Shown: positions 45,316 to 54,093, numbered from the stretch's first letter. The stretch: DNA of 64,000 nt from Mesorhizobium_K sp040049215 (GCF_040049215.1 NZ_JBDZDN010000001.1:806001-870000); one strand, 5' to 3'. Translations and numbers: made by a program. The notes: generated from the sequence alone by a model not told the origin.

Positions 45316-46266
45316 TCACCCGGTCCTGAGACGCGGGTTGAGCAGGATCGCCGCGACGTCGGCGATCAGGTTCGCCGCGACATAGACGAAGGCGGCGATC
45401 ATCACCGTCGCCTCGATGACAGGCAGGTCGCGCAGCTGCAGCGAATCGACCAGCAGGCTGCCGAAGCCCGGATAGGAGAACACCTTCTCGACCACCACCA
45501 CGCCGCCGACCAGATAGGCGAGGTTGAGCGCCGTCACGTTGAGCGTCGGCACCAGCGCGTTGGGCAGCGCATGGCGCAAGAGCACGCGCCTGCGCGACAG
45601 GCCCTTCAGTTCCGCCATGCGGATATAGTCGGAGTCCAGCACCTCGATCAGATTGTCGCGCAGCATGCGCACCGCATAGACGGCCATGACGATCGCCAGC
45701 GTCAGCGCCGGCAGGGTCATCGCCCGGAAATATTCCCACGCACTGGAACTTGCGTCGACGAGCGAGATCGCCGGCAACAGCGGCACCATCACGACGAAGC
45801 TCAAAAGCAGGATCGTCGCCAGCAGGAAATCGGGCAGCGACAAAAGCACCAGCGTCACCACCGAGAAGGCATGATCAACCGCGCGGTCGCGGTTGAGCGC
45901 CTGCAGAAGCGCCGGGATGATGGTCAGCGGCAGATAGATCAGAAAGGCGTAGGCCGACAGCAGCACCGTGTTGAAGATGCGGGGGCTGAGGATTTCCGAC
46001 ACCGGCCGGCTGGAAACCAGCGACTGGCCGAGATCGCCGGTGACGAGCCCGCCCAGCCAGGCCAGATACCGAACCGGCGCCGCCCGGTCGAGCCCGAGTT
46101 CGGTGCGCAGTTGCGCCAGCATCTCGGCCGTCGCGTCGCGCCCGAGGATGCGGGACGCGACGTCGCCCGGCAGCACTTCAAGCATCCAGAAGATGATGAG
46201 CGACACCAGGATCAGTGTCACGACGGACATGAGGGACCGGCGGATCACCAGTTTGAAGATGGTCAC
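45316..46266 (-). CDS. Dpp/Opp-type ABC transporter permease (DppB-like)
   Basis: This 316-residue permease has six hydrophobic segments and the OppB/DppB pattern: an N-terminal membrane segment, a periplasmic stretch with RILGRDATAEMLAQLRTELGL in pieces, and the coupling loop DYIRMAELKGLSRRRVLLRH. It follows the binding-protein gene after 71 bases that contain a hairpin. Confidence 0.94.
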   Translation of the reverse strand: MTIFKLVIRRSLMSVVTLILVSLIIFWMLEVLPGDVASRILGRDATAEMLAQLRTELGLDRAAPVRYLAWLGGLVTGDLGQSLVSSRPVSEILSPRIFNTVLLSAYAFLIYLPLTIIPALLQALNRDRAVDHAFSVVTLVLLSLPDFLLATILLLSFVVMVPLLPAISLVDASSSAWEYFRAMTLPALTLAIVMAVYAVRMLRDNLIEVLDSDYIRMAELKGLSRRRVLLRHALPNALVPTLNVTALNLAYLVGGVVVVEKVFSYPGFGSLLVDSLQLRDLPVIEATVMIAAFVYVAANLIADVAAILLNPRLRTG

Positions 46267-46301
46267 GCCGGCTCCCCGTCATAGATCGGCATCGATGGAG
46301 T

Positions 46302-46330
46302 CCCGCGCCCCTGGAAATCCGGAGCGCGGG
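46302..46330 (-). promoter_or_regulatory. Hairpin between binding-protein and DppB-type genes
   Basis: CCCGCGC (46302-46308) pairs with GCGCGGG (46324-46330) around a 15-base loop, between the binding-protein stop (46338) and the permease start (46266). No T-run follows. Position and strength suit differential expression of binding protein and permease. Confidence 0.55.
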
Positions 46331-46337
46331 CAGTCTA

Positions 46338-47864
46338 TTACTTGCAGCTCAGATCTTCAAAGTTCAGGTTGAAGTTCTGCGCCCGCGGCGTGTAGCCGTC
46401 GCAGCCGGCGCGCAGCGCCAGCACCTGATGCACGAACATCGGCAGCACCAGCCCGCCCTCGGTGGCGAGCATCTTGCCGGTCTCCTGGAACAGCTTGGTG
46501 CGCTCGGCGGCGTCGACGGTGGTGTTGGCCTTGAGCAGCAGCGCGTCATAGTCGGGACGCTCCCAATGCGTCTCCTTCCACTTCGCGGTCTGCGTATAGG
46601 CGGTGGCGAGGCCCTCGCCCGGCGGGCGCATCGACCAGGCGGAGGTCACCAGCGGCTTCTTCAGCCAGACGTCGTCCCAGAAGCTTTCGGCCGGCGTGAC
46701 GATGACGTTGATGTTCATGCCCGCGGCCTTCGCCATCTCGGCATAGACCTGCGCCATCAACACCATGCCCGGCACGCCTTCGGCGGTATAGAGGTCGAAG
46801 CTCAGGCCGTCCTTGTAGCCGGCCTCCGCGAGCAGAGCCTTGGCCTTCTCGATATCCTGTTTGGGGGCTTCCTTGACGTAGGAAGCAGGACTGCCAACCG
46901 GCACCGGGTTGTCGGCGCCCGGTTCGCCGAAGCCGAGCAGCACGGTGTCGACCATCGCCTGGCGGTCGACCACGAGCTTCATCGCCTCGCGCACCTTGGG
47001 ATTGTCGAAGGGCGGCGTGTCGATCCACGCCGATACGGTCATCGAGTTGGACGCGGCCGTCTCCAGCAGCTTCACCGACGGATCGTCCTTCAGCGTCGAG
47101 ATGACCGAAGGATCGACATTGAGCATGAGGTCGACCTGCCCCGCCTTGATCGCCGACACGGCGGCCACCGCTTCCTGCGCGACCGTGATGCGCAGGCATT
47201 CCGACTTCGGGTGGCCGGCGTTCCAGTAGTTCGGATTCTTGCGCAGGATGCGCACCGGCGCATTGGGCGTGAATTGTTCCTGCATGAACGGGCCGGTGCC
47301 GTCGGCTTTCAGCTTGAGCGTCTCGCCGGTCGCGCCATCAGGAACGATGTTGGTGAACTTGTTGGTGATCAGCACCGGCAGTTCGACCACCGGGTTCTTC
47401 GTCTTGAAGACGACCGTCGTGGCATCCGGCGCGCTGATGCCGTCCGCGTCGAGGAATTCGAGCACCGCGCGTGCGCCAGAGCCGGTCTTCTCGTCGAGCA
47501 GGCGCTTGAAGCTCCACACCACGTCGGCGGACGAAAAATCCTTGCCGGAATGGAATTTCACGCCTTCGCGCAGCTTGAAGGTCCAGGTCAGCCCGTCTTC
47601 CGACACCGACCATTCCGTCGCCAGCTCCGGCAGGACGTTGAAGTTGTCGTCGATGTCGACTAGCCGGTTATAGACGGCGAAGGTGTGGTAGGCATCGTCG
47701 CCGGAATGCATGTCGGCGGGATCCATCGACTGCTTCTCGCCGCTCCACTCATAGCCCAAAATCTTCACGCATTCGTCGCCGGCGGCGGCAAATCCCGTCG
47801 TCGCCGACCCTGTCAGACCGAGCGCTGCCATCGCCGCGCCGGATAACCACGCAGAAATTTTCAT
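46338..47864 (-). CDS. Dpp/Opp-type periplasmic substrate-binding protein
   Basis: This 508-residue family-5 solute-binding protein feeds the DppBC-type permeases. A Sec signal peptide covers about residues 1-28 (ending GFAAAGD). The family-5 pattern is seen in VWSFKRLLDE, GTGPFMQEQFTPN and KVREAMKLVVDRQ. The ATG at 47864 has AGGA upstream; the frame to 47933 runs through the IclR-type motif and is not used. It leads a six-gene operon with transporter and two enolase-superfamily genes. Confidence 0.93.
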   Translation of the reverse strand: MKISAWLSGAAMAALGLTGSATTGFAAAGDECVKILGYEWSGEKQSMDPADMHSGDDAYHTFAVYNRLVDIDDNFNVLPELATEWSVSEDGLTWTFKLREGVKFHSGKDFSSADVVWSFKRLLDEKTGSGARAVLEFLDADGISAPDATTVVFKTKNPVVELPVLITNKFTNIVPDGATGETLKLKADGTGPFMQEQFTPNAPVRILRKNPNYWNAGHPKSECLRITVAQEAVAAVSAIKAGQVDLMLNVDPSVISTLKDDPSVKLLETAASNSMTVSAWIDTPPFDNPKVREAMKLVVDRQAMVDTVLLGFGEPGADNPVPVGSPASYVKEAPKQDIEKAKALLAEAGYKDGLSFDLYTAEGVPGMVLMAQVYAEMAKAAGMNINVIVTPAESFWDDVWLKKPLVTSAWSMRPPGEGLATAYTQTAKWKETHWERPDYDALLLKANTTVDAAERTKLFQETGKMLATEGGLVLPMFVHQVLALRAGCDGYTPRAQNFNLNFEDLSCK

Positions 47865-47908
47865 CGTCCTGTTCTCCCTGACAACCAGTTCCCCGATATG
47901 TCGCCTTT

Positions 47909-47922
47909 TCCGAAATACCGGA
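47909..47922. promoter_or_regulatory. IclR-type motif before the Dpp-type operon
   Basis: TCCGAAATACCGGA has the TCCG and CGGA arms of the block's shared motif, spaced six bases. It lies 45 bp before the binding-protein start and 116 bp before the divergent gene at 48038. A weak second half (GATATGTCG, 47895-47903) precedes it. Confidence 0.5.
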
Positions 47923-48037
47923 TAGGCGTACATTTATGTAGACTGGCACAATATCCGTGTTAGCTTGCGAGTCAAGGAACCGGAGACGCGCCGGCGCGCA
48001 ATTCCGGTCTCCGATCTGGCATGAGGGGACGTTCGGA

Positions 48038-49168
48038 ATGGCGCCTGTAAAGCTGCGCGGGATGACTTGGGATCATCGCCGCGCAATAGACCCGTTGACG
48101 TATAGCCTGCCGCAGTTCCGCAATCGCCACCCCGACATCGACATCGAGTGGTCATCGCGACCGCTCGCGGGCTTCGAATTCACCTCGGTCGACGCGCTCG
48201 CCGAGGACTACGACCTGATCATCCTCGACCATCCGTTCATGGGCGCGGTATCCGCCTCCGGCTCGCTAGCGCCGCTCGACGGGATCGGCGGTCTTTCGGA
48301 TGACCTCTTCGTGGGACCGTCGCTTGCGACCTACCGCATGAAGGGAAGCCTATGGGCACTGCCGGTCGATGCCGCGGCCCAAGTCGCCGTGTCGCGTCCC
48401 GATCTCATGCAGGCGCTCGACGCAGAGCCGCCGCGCAACTGGAGCGAGCTGATATCGCTCGGCGCAAAAGCCCGGCGCAGGTCGCTCAGCCTCGCCATCG
48501 GACTATCGGGCGTACACAGCCTGATGACCTTCTTCACCTTGATGGCCAATCTCGGGACCCCTTGCGCGACCACGCAGGAAGAGCCCTTCGCGGACCGCCC
48601 CACGGCGCGCGGCGCCCTCGGCCTGCTGCGCGGCCTGCTGGAGTTCTGCCCGCGCGAGGCGCTCGACTGGAACAGCATCCGGCTGCATGACGAGATGGCC
48701 GCACGCGACGACCTCGTCTTCTGCCCCGCCGTCTATTGCTATGCCACCTATGCCGAGGCCGACCAGCGCCGCCCGCTGCGCTTCCACGACCTCCCCGGCC
48801 CCACCGGCCCCACCGGCTCGACCATCGGCGGCACCGGGCTCGCAGTCTCCGCTAAATGCAGACATCGCGAGGCCGCGTTCGACTATGTCCGCTTCGCCGC
48901 CGAGCTTGCCACACAGCGGGTTTTCGCCGAACATCACGGCCAGCCGGCGCACCGCGCGCTCTGGCTGGACGAGGCGATCAACCAACGTTTCGGCGGCTGC
49001 TACCGGAACACGCTGGCGACGATGGAAGCCTGCTGGGTCCGCCCCCGCTACAACGGCTATCTCGCCTTCCAGGAAGCAGCCGGCGGGCTTGTTGAGGCGC
49101 ATCTGCGCGGCGACCTCGCAGAAGACGCGCTGCTCGACCGGCTCGAGCGCTTGCACGCCGGCCGCTGA
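48038..49168 (+). CDS. Solute-binding-protein-like protein without signal peptide
   Basis: This 376-residue protein looks like a family-1 extracellular solute-binding protein: LIILDHPFMGA, LWALPVDAAAQVAVSRPDL and GGTGLAVSAKCRHREAAFDY are at the places expected for the two lobes. Yet it starts MAPVKLRGMTWDHRRAIDPL, with no signal peptide or lipobox. The longer frame from 47957 adds only charged residues. The ATG at 48038 has GAGGGG upstream. It may work in the cytoplasm, as a ligand sensor or sugar-acid carrier, or have lost its signal. It converges on the IclR gene. Confidence 0.8.
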   Translation: MAPVKLRGMTWDHRRAIDPLTYSLPQFRNRHPDIDIEWSSRPLAGFEFTSVDALAEDYDLIILDHPFMGAVSASGSLAPLDGIGGLSDDLFVGPSLATYRMKGSLWALPVDAAAQVAVSRPDLMQALDAEPPRNWSELISLGAKARRRSLSLAIGLSGVHSLMTFFTLMANLGTPCATTQEEPFADRPTARGALGLLRGLLEFCPREALDWNSIRLHDEMAARDDLVFCPAVYCYATYAEADQRRPLRFHDLPGPTGPTGSTIGGTGLAVSAKCRHREAAFDYVRFAAELATQRVFAEHHGQPAHRALWLDEAINQRFGGCYRNTLATMEACWVRPRYNGYLAFQEAAGGLVEAHLRGDLAEDALLDRLERLHAGR

Positions 49169-49184
49169 AGATTGGAGCAGATTT

Positions 49185-50012
49185 TCAGCCGAGCCGGCGC
49201 GACAGCTTCTCGGCTGCGTTCATCACGCGCTCGATGAGATAATCCCGGTTGGGCTTGGTCAGCCGCTGTTCGGGCGCGACCACGCTCAAGGTGGCCACAC
49301 AGCGGCCTGCCGCATCGACCACCGGCGCCGCGACGCAGCCGGCGTGCTCGTTGGTCTCGTTGATCTCGGTCGCATAGCCCTGGCGGCGGAATTTCCGGAT
49401 CTGCGTGATCAGCTTCTTCACGTCGGTCGCCGCCCGGCCCGTCGGCGAGGGGCGCACCGTCGCGGTCAGCAGCGCCGTCAAGGCCTTGTCGTCCAGGTCG
49501 GACACGAGAAGCCGGCCCGCCGCCGCCCAGTTCACCGGAACGCGGGAGCCGACCTGGCTGATGATGCGCAAGGCGCGCACCCCCTCCTCCTTCAGCAGCA
49601 CCATCATCAGGTCGTTGTCGAGCACGGAGAGCTGCACGGTCTCGCCGGTCTCGTCGCGCAGCTGCTCGGCAATGCGGCTGCCGTCCTTCAACAGATCGAC
49701 ATGGCCGCGATAGGCCATGCCGAGCTCGAACAGCTTGCGGCCGAGGAAGAGCCCGCTGCCGCGGCCGGACGGCGCCAGATAGTCGCCTTCCGACAGCGTG
49801 CGCACCAGTTCGTAGGCGGTGGATTTCGGGATCGACAGCTCGGTAACGATCTGCGCGACCGTGATCGGCTCGGCCCGCTTGAGCATCAGCTCGAATATGT
49901 CGAGCGCGCGGCGCACGCTGCGCGAGCCGGTGCTTTCTTCGTCCGCGGCGGTTTCGGGACCGGATTCCGGCTGACCCTTGGCATTCGATTTGAGCGAGGT
50001 GCGTATGTTCAT
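49185..50012 (-). CDS. IclR family transcriptional regulator
   Basis: This 275-residue regulator has an N-terminal winged helix (about residues 28-90; ALDIFELMLKR, IPKSTAYELVRTLSEGDYL) and a C-terminal effector domain (SVLDNDLMMVLL to VVAPEQRLTKPNRDYL). It probably senses a sugar acid or lactone and controls the surrounding catabolic operons. The ATG at 50012 is chosen because the longer frame, reaching 50162, lies antisense to the next gene. Its own promoter holds two copies of the TCCGnAATGCCGGA motif, as expected for autoregulation. Confidence 0.92.
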   Translation of the reverse strand: MNIRTSLKSNAKGQPESGPETAADEESTGSRSVRRALDIFELMLKRAEPITVAQIVTELSIPKSTAYELVRTLSEGDYLAPSGRGSGLFLGRKLFELGMAYRGHVDLLKDGSRIAEQLRDETGETVQLSVLDNDLMMVLLKEEGVRALRIISQVGSRVPVNWAAAGRLLVSDLDDKALTALLTATVRPSPTGRAATDVKKLITQIRKFRRQGYATEINETNEHAGCVAAPVVDAAGRCVATLSVVAPEQRLTKPNRDYLIERVMNAAEKLSRRLG

Positions 50013-50024
50013 CGTTCTTGTTTT

Positions 50025-50057
50025 TCCAGGATTGCGGACTACCGTCCGGCATTCGGA
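50025..50057. promoter_or_regulatory. Tandem IclR-type motif between iclR and enolase-superfamily gene
   Basis: On the minus strand the copies read TCCGAATGCCGGA (50057-50045, one base shorter) and TCCGCAATCCTGGA (50038-50025). Their starts are about 20 bp apart, as at 38852. They lie 13 bp from the IclR start and 33 bp from the divergent enolase-superfamily start, so binding should affect both. Confidence 0.55.
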
Positions 50058-50089
50058 AATGTTACGGTGCCTTGAACGGAGGGAGCGGC

Positions 50090-51220
50090 ATGAAAATCGT
50101 GGACATCGAGGTGATCGAGCTGCGCGTCCCCGGCTGGACCGGCGAGACGTTCGACGGGTCATACGACAATTGTCTGGTTCTCGTCCACACTGACGAAGGC
50201 CTATCCGGGATTGCGGAAGTGGACAGCGTGCCTTCGGTGATCCGGGCGATCGTCGATGCGCCGCGCTCGCACACCCACGCCATGGGGCTGAAGCAGGCGA
50301 TCGTCGGGGCCGATCCAGGCGACGTCGAAGGCCTGTGGGAGCGCATGTACGACCTCACCAGCTATTACGGCCGTCGCGGCGCCGTCATTCACGCCATATC
50401 GGCCGTCGACATTGCGCTGTGGGACCTGCGCGGCAAGGTTCGGGGCAAGAGCGTCGGCGCGCTGCTCGGCGCCCAAAAGCGCGACCGCGTGCTCGCCTAC
50501 GGCACCGTCTATCCGCTCGGCGAAACGGCTGACGACGTGCGCCGCAATATCGACCGCGGCCTGAAGCTCGGCCTCAAGGCGATCAAGATCGTCGCCGACC
50601 CGTTCTGGCGCGACGATCTCGACAAGACGGCGGAGCTCATCCGCGCCGCGCGCGAGCATGTCGGCCCCGACATCCGGCTCATGGTCGACGCCGCCACCGC
50701 CTGGACGAAGGCCGAGCAAGGCCTGCCGCTGATGCCGATCTTCAAGCAATACGATTTCTTCTGGGTCGAGGCGCCACTGCCGATCGACGATCTCGACGGC
50801 CATGCGCGCTTCCAGGGTTTCGGCGTGCCGATCGGTGGCGGCGATCTCGGCCTGACCACCCGCTTCGAATACGAGGAAGCCTTCGTGCGCGGCAGGATCG
50901 ACATCGCCCAGCCCGACGTCACCATGGCCGGCGGCATCACCGAACTGATGCGCATCTCCGAACTGGCCAGGCGTCTGGGCAGGCGCGTCGTCACCCATGG
51001 CTACAAATCGAACATCACGATCGCCGCCAACCTCGCCTTCCTGTCGCAGCATTGGGCCGACGAGCCCTGCGAATATTCGACCAGCCAGTCGCCGCTGCGC
51101 TGGCAACTGACGAAGGAAGCCTTCCCGATCGAAGCGGACGGGCGGATAACGGTTCCGACCGCTCCCGGCCTCGGCGTCAGCCTCGACCCGGCGACCGTGG
51201 AAAAATACCGGATCGGCTAA
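50090..51220 (+). CDS. Enolase-superfamily protein, K-x-V motif and Asp as third metal ligand
   Basis: This 376-residue protein is a probable sugar-acid dehydratase relative. Likely metal ligands are D200 in LMVDAATAW, E227 in WVEAPLP and D252 in GGGDLGL, where family members normally have Glu. The acid-base pair is the Asp in IAQPDVTMAGG and H303 in VVTHGYKSN. The second-strand motif is K166-x-V168, lacking a second basic residue. GGAGGGAG precedes the ATG at 50090. It shares a bidirectional promoter region with the IclR gene, and its last four bases overlap the convergent gene. Confidence 0.88.
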   Translation: MKIVDIEVIELRVPGWTGETFDGSYDNCLVLVHTDEGLSGIAEVDSVPSVIRAIVDAPRSHTHAMGLKQAIVGADPGDVEGLWERMYDLTSYYGRRGAVIHAISAVDIALWDLRGKVRGKSVGALLGAQKRDRVLAYGTVYPLGETADDVRRNIDRGLKLGLKAIKIVADPFWRDDLDKTAELIRAAREHVGPDIRLMVDAATAWTKAEQGLPLMPIFKQYDFFWVEAPLPIDDLDGHARFQGFGVPIGGGDLGLTTRFEYEEAFVRGRIDIAQPDVTMAGGITELMRISELARRLGRRVVTHGYKSNITIAANLAFLSQHWADEPCEYSTSQSPLRWQLTKEAFPIEADGRITVPTAPGLGVSLDPATVEKYRIG

Positions 51221-52380
51221 TCCACCCGCCAGCGCGCGACCAGTTCCTCGTTCAGCTCGACACCCAGCCCCGGCCCGGTCGGCAGTTCCATGAAACCGTC
51301 GACCACGGCGGGCTCGGGCGACACCAGTTCGCGCCTGAGCGGGCTGTCGAAGACCAGCGGCGAGACATATTCGAACACCGGCGCCGCCGGGCATGCCGCC
51401 TGGAAATGCCGCCCGGCGGCCGAGGTGATGCCGGTCTTCCAGCCATGCGGCACGACCTCGGCGCCGAAAAGCTCGCACATGTCGGCGATGCGGCGGATCT
51501 CGGTCAGTCCGCCGCCGCGCCCGATATTGGGCTGCACGACGCCGACCTTGCCGACCGTCAGCCATTCGCGCACCTCGAAGCGGGTCGCAGCCGCTTCTGC
51601 GCCGCCGATGCGGATTGAGCTCTTTTCCGCGAGCCGCGCATGGCCCGCGAGGTCGTCATGCTGCAGCGTCGCCTCGGCGAAGAAGATGTTGGCGTCCGCC
51701 ACGCGCTCCAGCACGAACAGCGCATCGTGCCAATTGTGCCAGCGATAGCCGAAATCGACCGCCATGGTGATCTCGTCGCCGAGCATTTTCCGGCCTTCGT
51801 GGATCAGGTCGACCAGCTCGCGGTCGGTGACGAGATCGTAGAACAGCACCTCCATCTTCACCGCGCGAAAACCAGACGCCAGCGCCGTGTCGAACTGCCT
51901 GCCGATCTCGCGCATCAGCTCGGCTATGCCGCGTCCCTGCGCCAGGCCCGGAAAGATGGTGCAGTATGGCCTGAGCTTCTGCCGCCGCGCGCCGCCCATA
52001 AGCTTGTACGCAGGCACGCCGAGCTGCTTGCCGGCAAGGTCGTGCAGCGCGATGTCTATCGCCGAGATCGCATGGATGCCGAGCCCGCGGCGGCCCGGCC
52101 AGAAGGTGCCGTCATAGAGCTTCTGCCAGATGGCGGCGATCTCCAGCGGATCCTCGCCGACCAGGATCTCGCCGGCATTGCGGCTCCACAGATGCGCCGT
52201 CGGCATTTCGAGGAAGCTCTTCACCGCCCCGGGCGGCGCATCGGCCTCGCCGAAGCCGTAGCGGCCTTCTTCGTCGAACACTTTTACGATCACCGTGTCC
52301 GCCGTGCCGTCGAGGTCGTTCGCCGAGCTTGCCGGCGAGAAGACCGGAATGACCTCGATCCGTGCGATCCTGCTCGTCAT
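51217..52380 (-). CDS. Enolase-superfamily protein, K-x-E motif and Asn in the His-Asp pair
   Basis: This 387-residue protein has metal ligands D in MAVDFGYRW, E in FFAEATL and E in IGGAEAAATR. The second-strand motif is AVKMEV and the late histidine is in VVPHGWKTGI. Where its relative at 41224 has QPDVGRVGG, it reads QPNIGRGGG, so the Asp that normally partners the catalytic His is Asn. It may have altered chemistry or no acid-base function at that position. It follows an SDR gene by one base. Confidence 0.88.
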   Translation of the reverse strand: MTSRIARIEVIPVFSPASSANDLDGTADTVIVKVFDEEGRYGFGEADAPPGAVKSFLEMPTAHLWSRNAGEILVGEDPLEIAAIWQKLYDGTFWPGRRGLGIHAISAIDIALHDLAGKQLGVPAYKLMGGARRQKLRPYCTIFPGLAQGRGIAELMREIGRQFDTALASGFRAVKMEVLFYDLVTDRELVDLIHEGRKMLGDEITMAVDFGYRWHNWHDALFVLERVADANIFFAEATLQHDDLAGHARLAEKSSIRIGGAEAAATRFEVREWLTVGKVGVVQPNIGRGGGLTEIRRIADMCELFGAEVVPHGWKTGITSAAGRHFQAACPAAPVFEYVSPLVFDSPLRRELVSPEPAVVDGFMELPTGPGLGVELNEELVARWRVD

Positions 52381-52381
52381 C

Positions 52382-53134
52382 TCAATAGACCGCGCGGCCG
52401 CCGGAAAGGTCGAAGGTGAAGCCGGTGGTGAAGCTGCAGGCCGGCGAGACGATCCAGGCGATCATCTCGGCAGCCTCCTCCAGCTCGCCGCAGCGCTTCA
52501 TCGGTATCTTGTCGGTCATGTAGGCGACCTGCGCCTCGGGCAGCGCCGCCACCATCGGCGTGCGGATCACCGCCGGCGCCAGCGCATTGATGGTGATGCC
52601 AGTCTCGGCATAGTCCTTGCCCATCGACTTCACCAGGCCGATGACGCCCGCCTTGGTGGCGGAATAGGCGGTCATGCCCGCATTTCCATCTTTCCCCGCT
52701 ATCGAGGCCAGATGAAGGATGCGGCCGTAGTTCTTCTCCATCATGTGTGGCAGCACCGCCTGCGAAACCAGGAGCGGGCCAAGCATGTTGATGCGGTAGA
52801 CGAGGTCGAAATCGTCGGGATCGACCTCGTGCACCTTGAGATTGGTCTTGCCGGTGACGCCCGCGCAATTGACCAGCGCATGGAGCTGCCCGCTCTCGCG
52901 AAGGACCGCGTCCCAGACGGCCTTCTGCGACCTGTCGGTAATTTCCAGCGCATAACCGGCCGCCTTGCCGCCGGCGGCGGCGATTTCGTTGGCCGCGCGC
53001 CGCGCGCCTTCGCCGTCGCGGTCGAGGCAGATCACTGCCGCGCCCCGCCCCGCCATCAGCGACGCGGCCGCACGCCCTATTCCGCTCGCCGCCCCGATGA
53101 TTGCGATCGTATAGGGCGTGGGGAAACTGGTCAT
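52382..53134 (-). CDS. Short-chain dehydrogenase/reductase
   Basis: This 250-residue classical SDR has the cofactor motif IGAASGIG, NCAGVTG, the catalytic serine in LHLASIAGK and Tyr-x3-Lys in YSATKAG. It may oxidise a keto-deoxy sugar acid made by the adjacent enolase-superfamily enzyme. The ATG at 53134 follows AGGAGTTCCGC; the longer frame to 53191 is not needed. An IclR-type motif lies 65-98 bp upstream. Confidence 0.9.
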   Translation of the reverse strand: MTSFPTPYTIAIIGAASGIGRAAASLMAGRGAAVICLDRDGEGARRAANEIAAAGGKAAGYALEITDRSQKAVWDAVLRESGQLHALVNCAGVTGKTNLKVHEVDPDDFDLVYRINMLGPLLVSQAVLPHMMEKNYGRILHLASIAGKDGNAGMTAYSATKAGVIGLVKSMGKDYAETGITINALAPAVIRTPMVAALPEAQVAYMTDKIPMKRCGELEEAAEMIAWIVSPACSFTTGFTFDLSGGRAVY

Positions 53135-53198
53135 GCGGAACTCCTGCGCATCATGCCGGCAAGGTCCTCCCGCCGGGTCTGCGCAGACCATAGGCCAT

Positions 53199-53232
53199 TC
53201 CGGTTATCTAGACAATTGTCCGTAATGCCGGA
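53199..53232. promoter_or_regulatory. IclR-type motif before the SDR/enolase operon
   Basis: TCCGTAATGCCGGA (53219-53232) is the best copy of the motif. A weaker copy, TCCGGTTATCTAGA (53199-53212), starts exactly 20 bp earlier, repeating the tandem layout seen at 38852 and 50025. The operon starts at 53134. Confidence 0.55.
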
Positions 53233-53379
53233 CGAACAGGCAGGAGATTGGAGCAGTGGGAACCTCGCGACGGCGCCTATGTGTCCTCGGGCCGTCGCGG
53301 AAAATCGGGAACGCCGGTACGGAATGAGGCCGGTGCCGCAACAGCGCGGCTTCACACGCCGCGCGCGTCGGGCTGCCGC

Positions 53380-54093
53380 TCAGCTTTCGCCGCGCTGTTG
53401 CCAGAACGTATTGGCGAGCTGTTCGAGGTGGTTGCGCATGGCTGCTTCCGCCGCATCCGCGTCGCGCGCGGCGATAGCCTCGTAGATCGCTTTGTGCGCG
53501 TTGTAGGCGGTCCGCTCCTGGCCGCTCGCCCTCAACGTCACCACGCGCTGCTCGGTCAGCCATTCCGAGATCTGGTCGTGCAGCGCGATGAAGATCGGAT
53601 TGCGTGCGATCTTGGCAAGCTCGAAGTGGAAGGCGATGTCCGTCGCGGTAAACTGGTCCGAATCGCCGATCGCCTTCTTGTTGGCGTCGAGCGCCCGCTT
53701 CAGCGCCGCGAGATCGTCCTCCGTCGCGGCCCTGGCCGCCTCGCGCGCCAGCCCCACCTCGAAAAACAGACGCGCGCCCTGGAAGTGCCGCTGCCCCTCG
53801 GCCTTCGACAGCATCTGGCGCACCGCCGGCGCCATGCCGGTGAAGATGTGGCTCGCCGTCGGCATCAGCACGCGGGCGCGGGCGCCGTTGGTGAGTTCCA
53901 CCAGCCCGGCCTTCTGCAGCGAGATCAGTGCCTCGCGAATGGCCGGGCGGCCGACGCCGAAGCTGGTCTGGAGATCGCGTTCGGGCGGCAACTGGTCTCC
54001 CGGACGCAGCTTGCCGGCCAGGATCTGCGCCTCCAGATGAGCCGCGACATGTTCGAAGAGCTTCTTGCGCTCGATGACGAGTGGATCGACCAT
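53380..54093 (-). CDS. GntR family transcriptional regulator (FadR subfamily)
   Basis: This 237-residue regulator has a winged helix at about residues 10-75 (LRPGDQLPPERDL, VGRPAIREALISLQKAGL) and an FCD-type helical ligand domain with metal-binding histidines probable around DIAFHFEL. It is divergent from the ketopantoate-reductase/RbsABC operon and is its likely local regulator, responding to a sugar acid or keto acid. The shared region 54094-54262 has a small palindrome, TGCAA-N4-TTGCA at 54125-54138, that could be part of its operator. Confidence 0.9.
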   Translation of the reverse strand: MVDPLVIERKKLFEHVAAHLEAQILAGKLRPGDQLPPERDLQTSFGVGRPAIREALISLQKAGLVELTNGARARVLMPTASHIFTGMAPAVRQMLSKAEGQRHFQGARLFFEVGLAREAARAATEDDLAALKRALDANKKAIGDSDQFTATDIAFHFELAKIARNPIFIALHDQISEWLTEQRVVTLRASGQERTAYNAHKAIYEAIAARDADAAEAAMRNHLEQLANTFWQQRGES

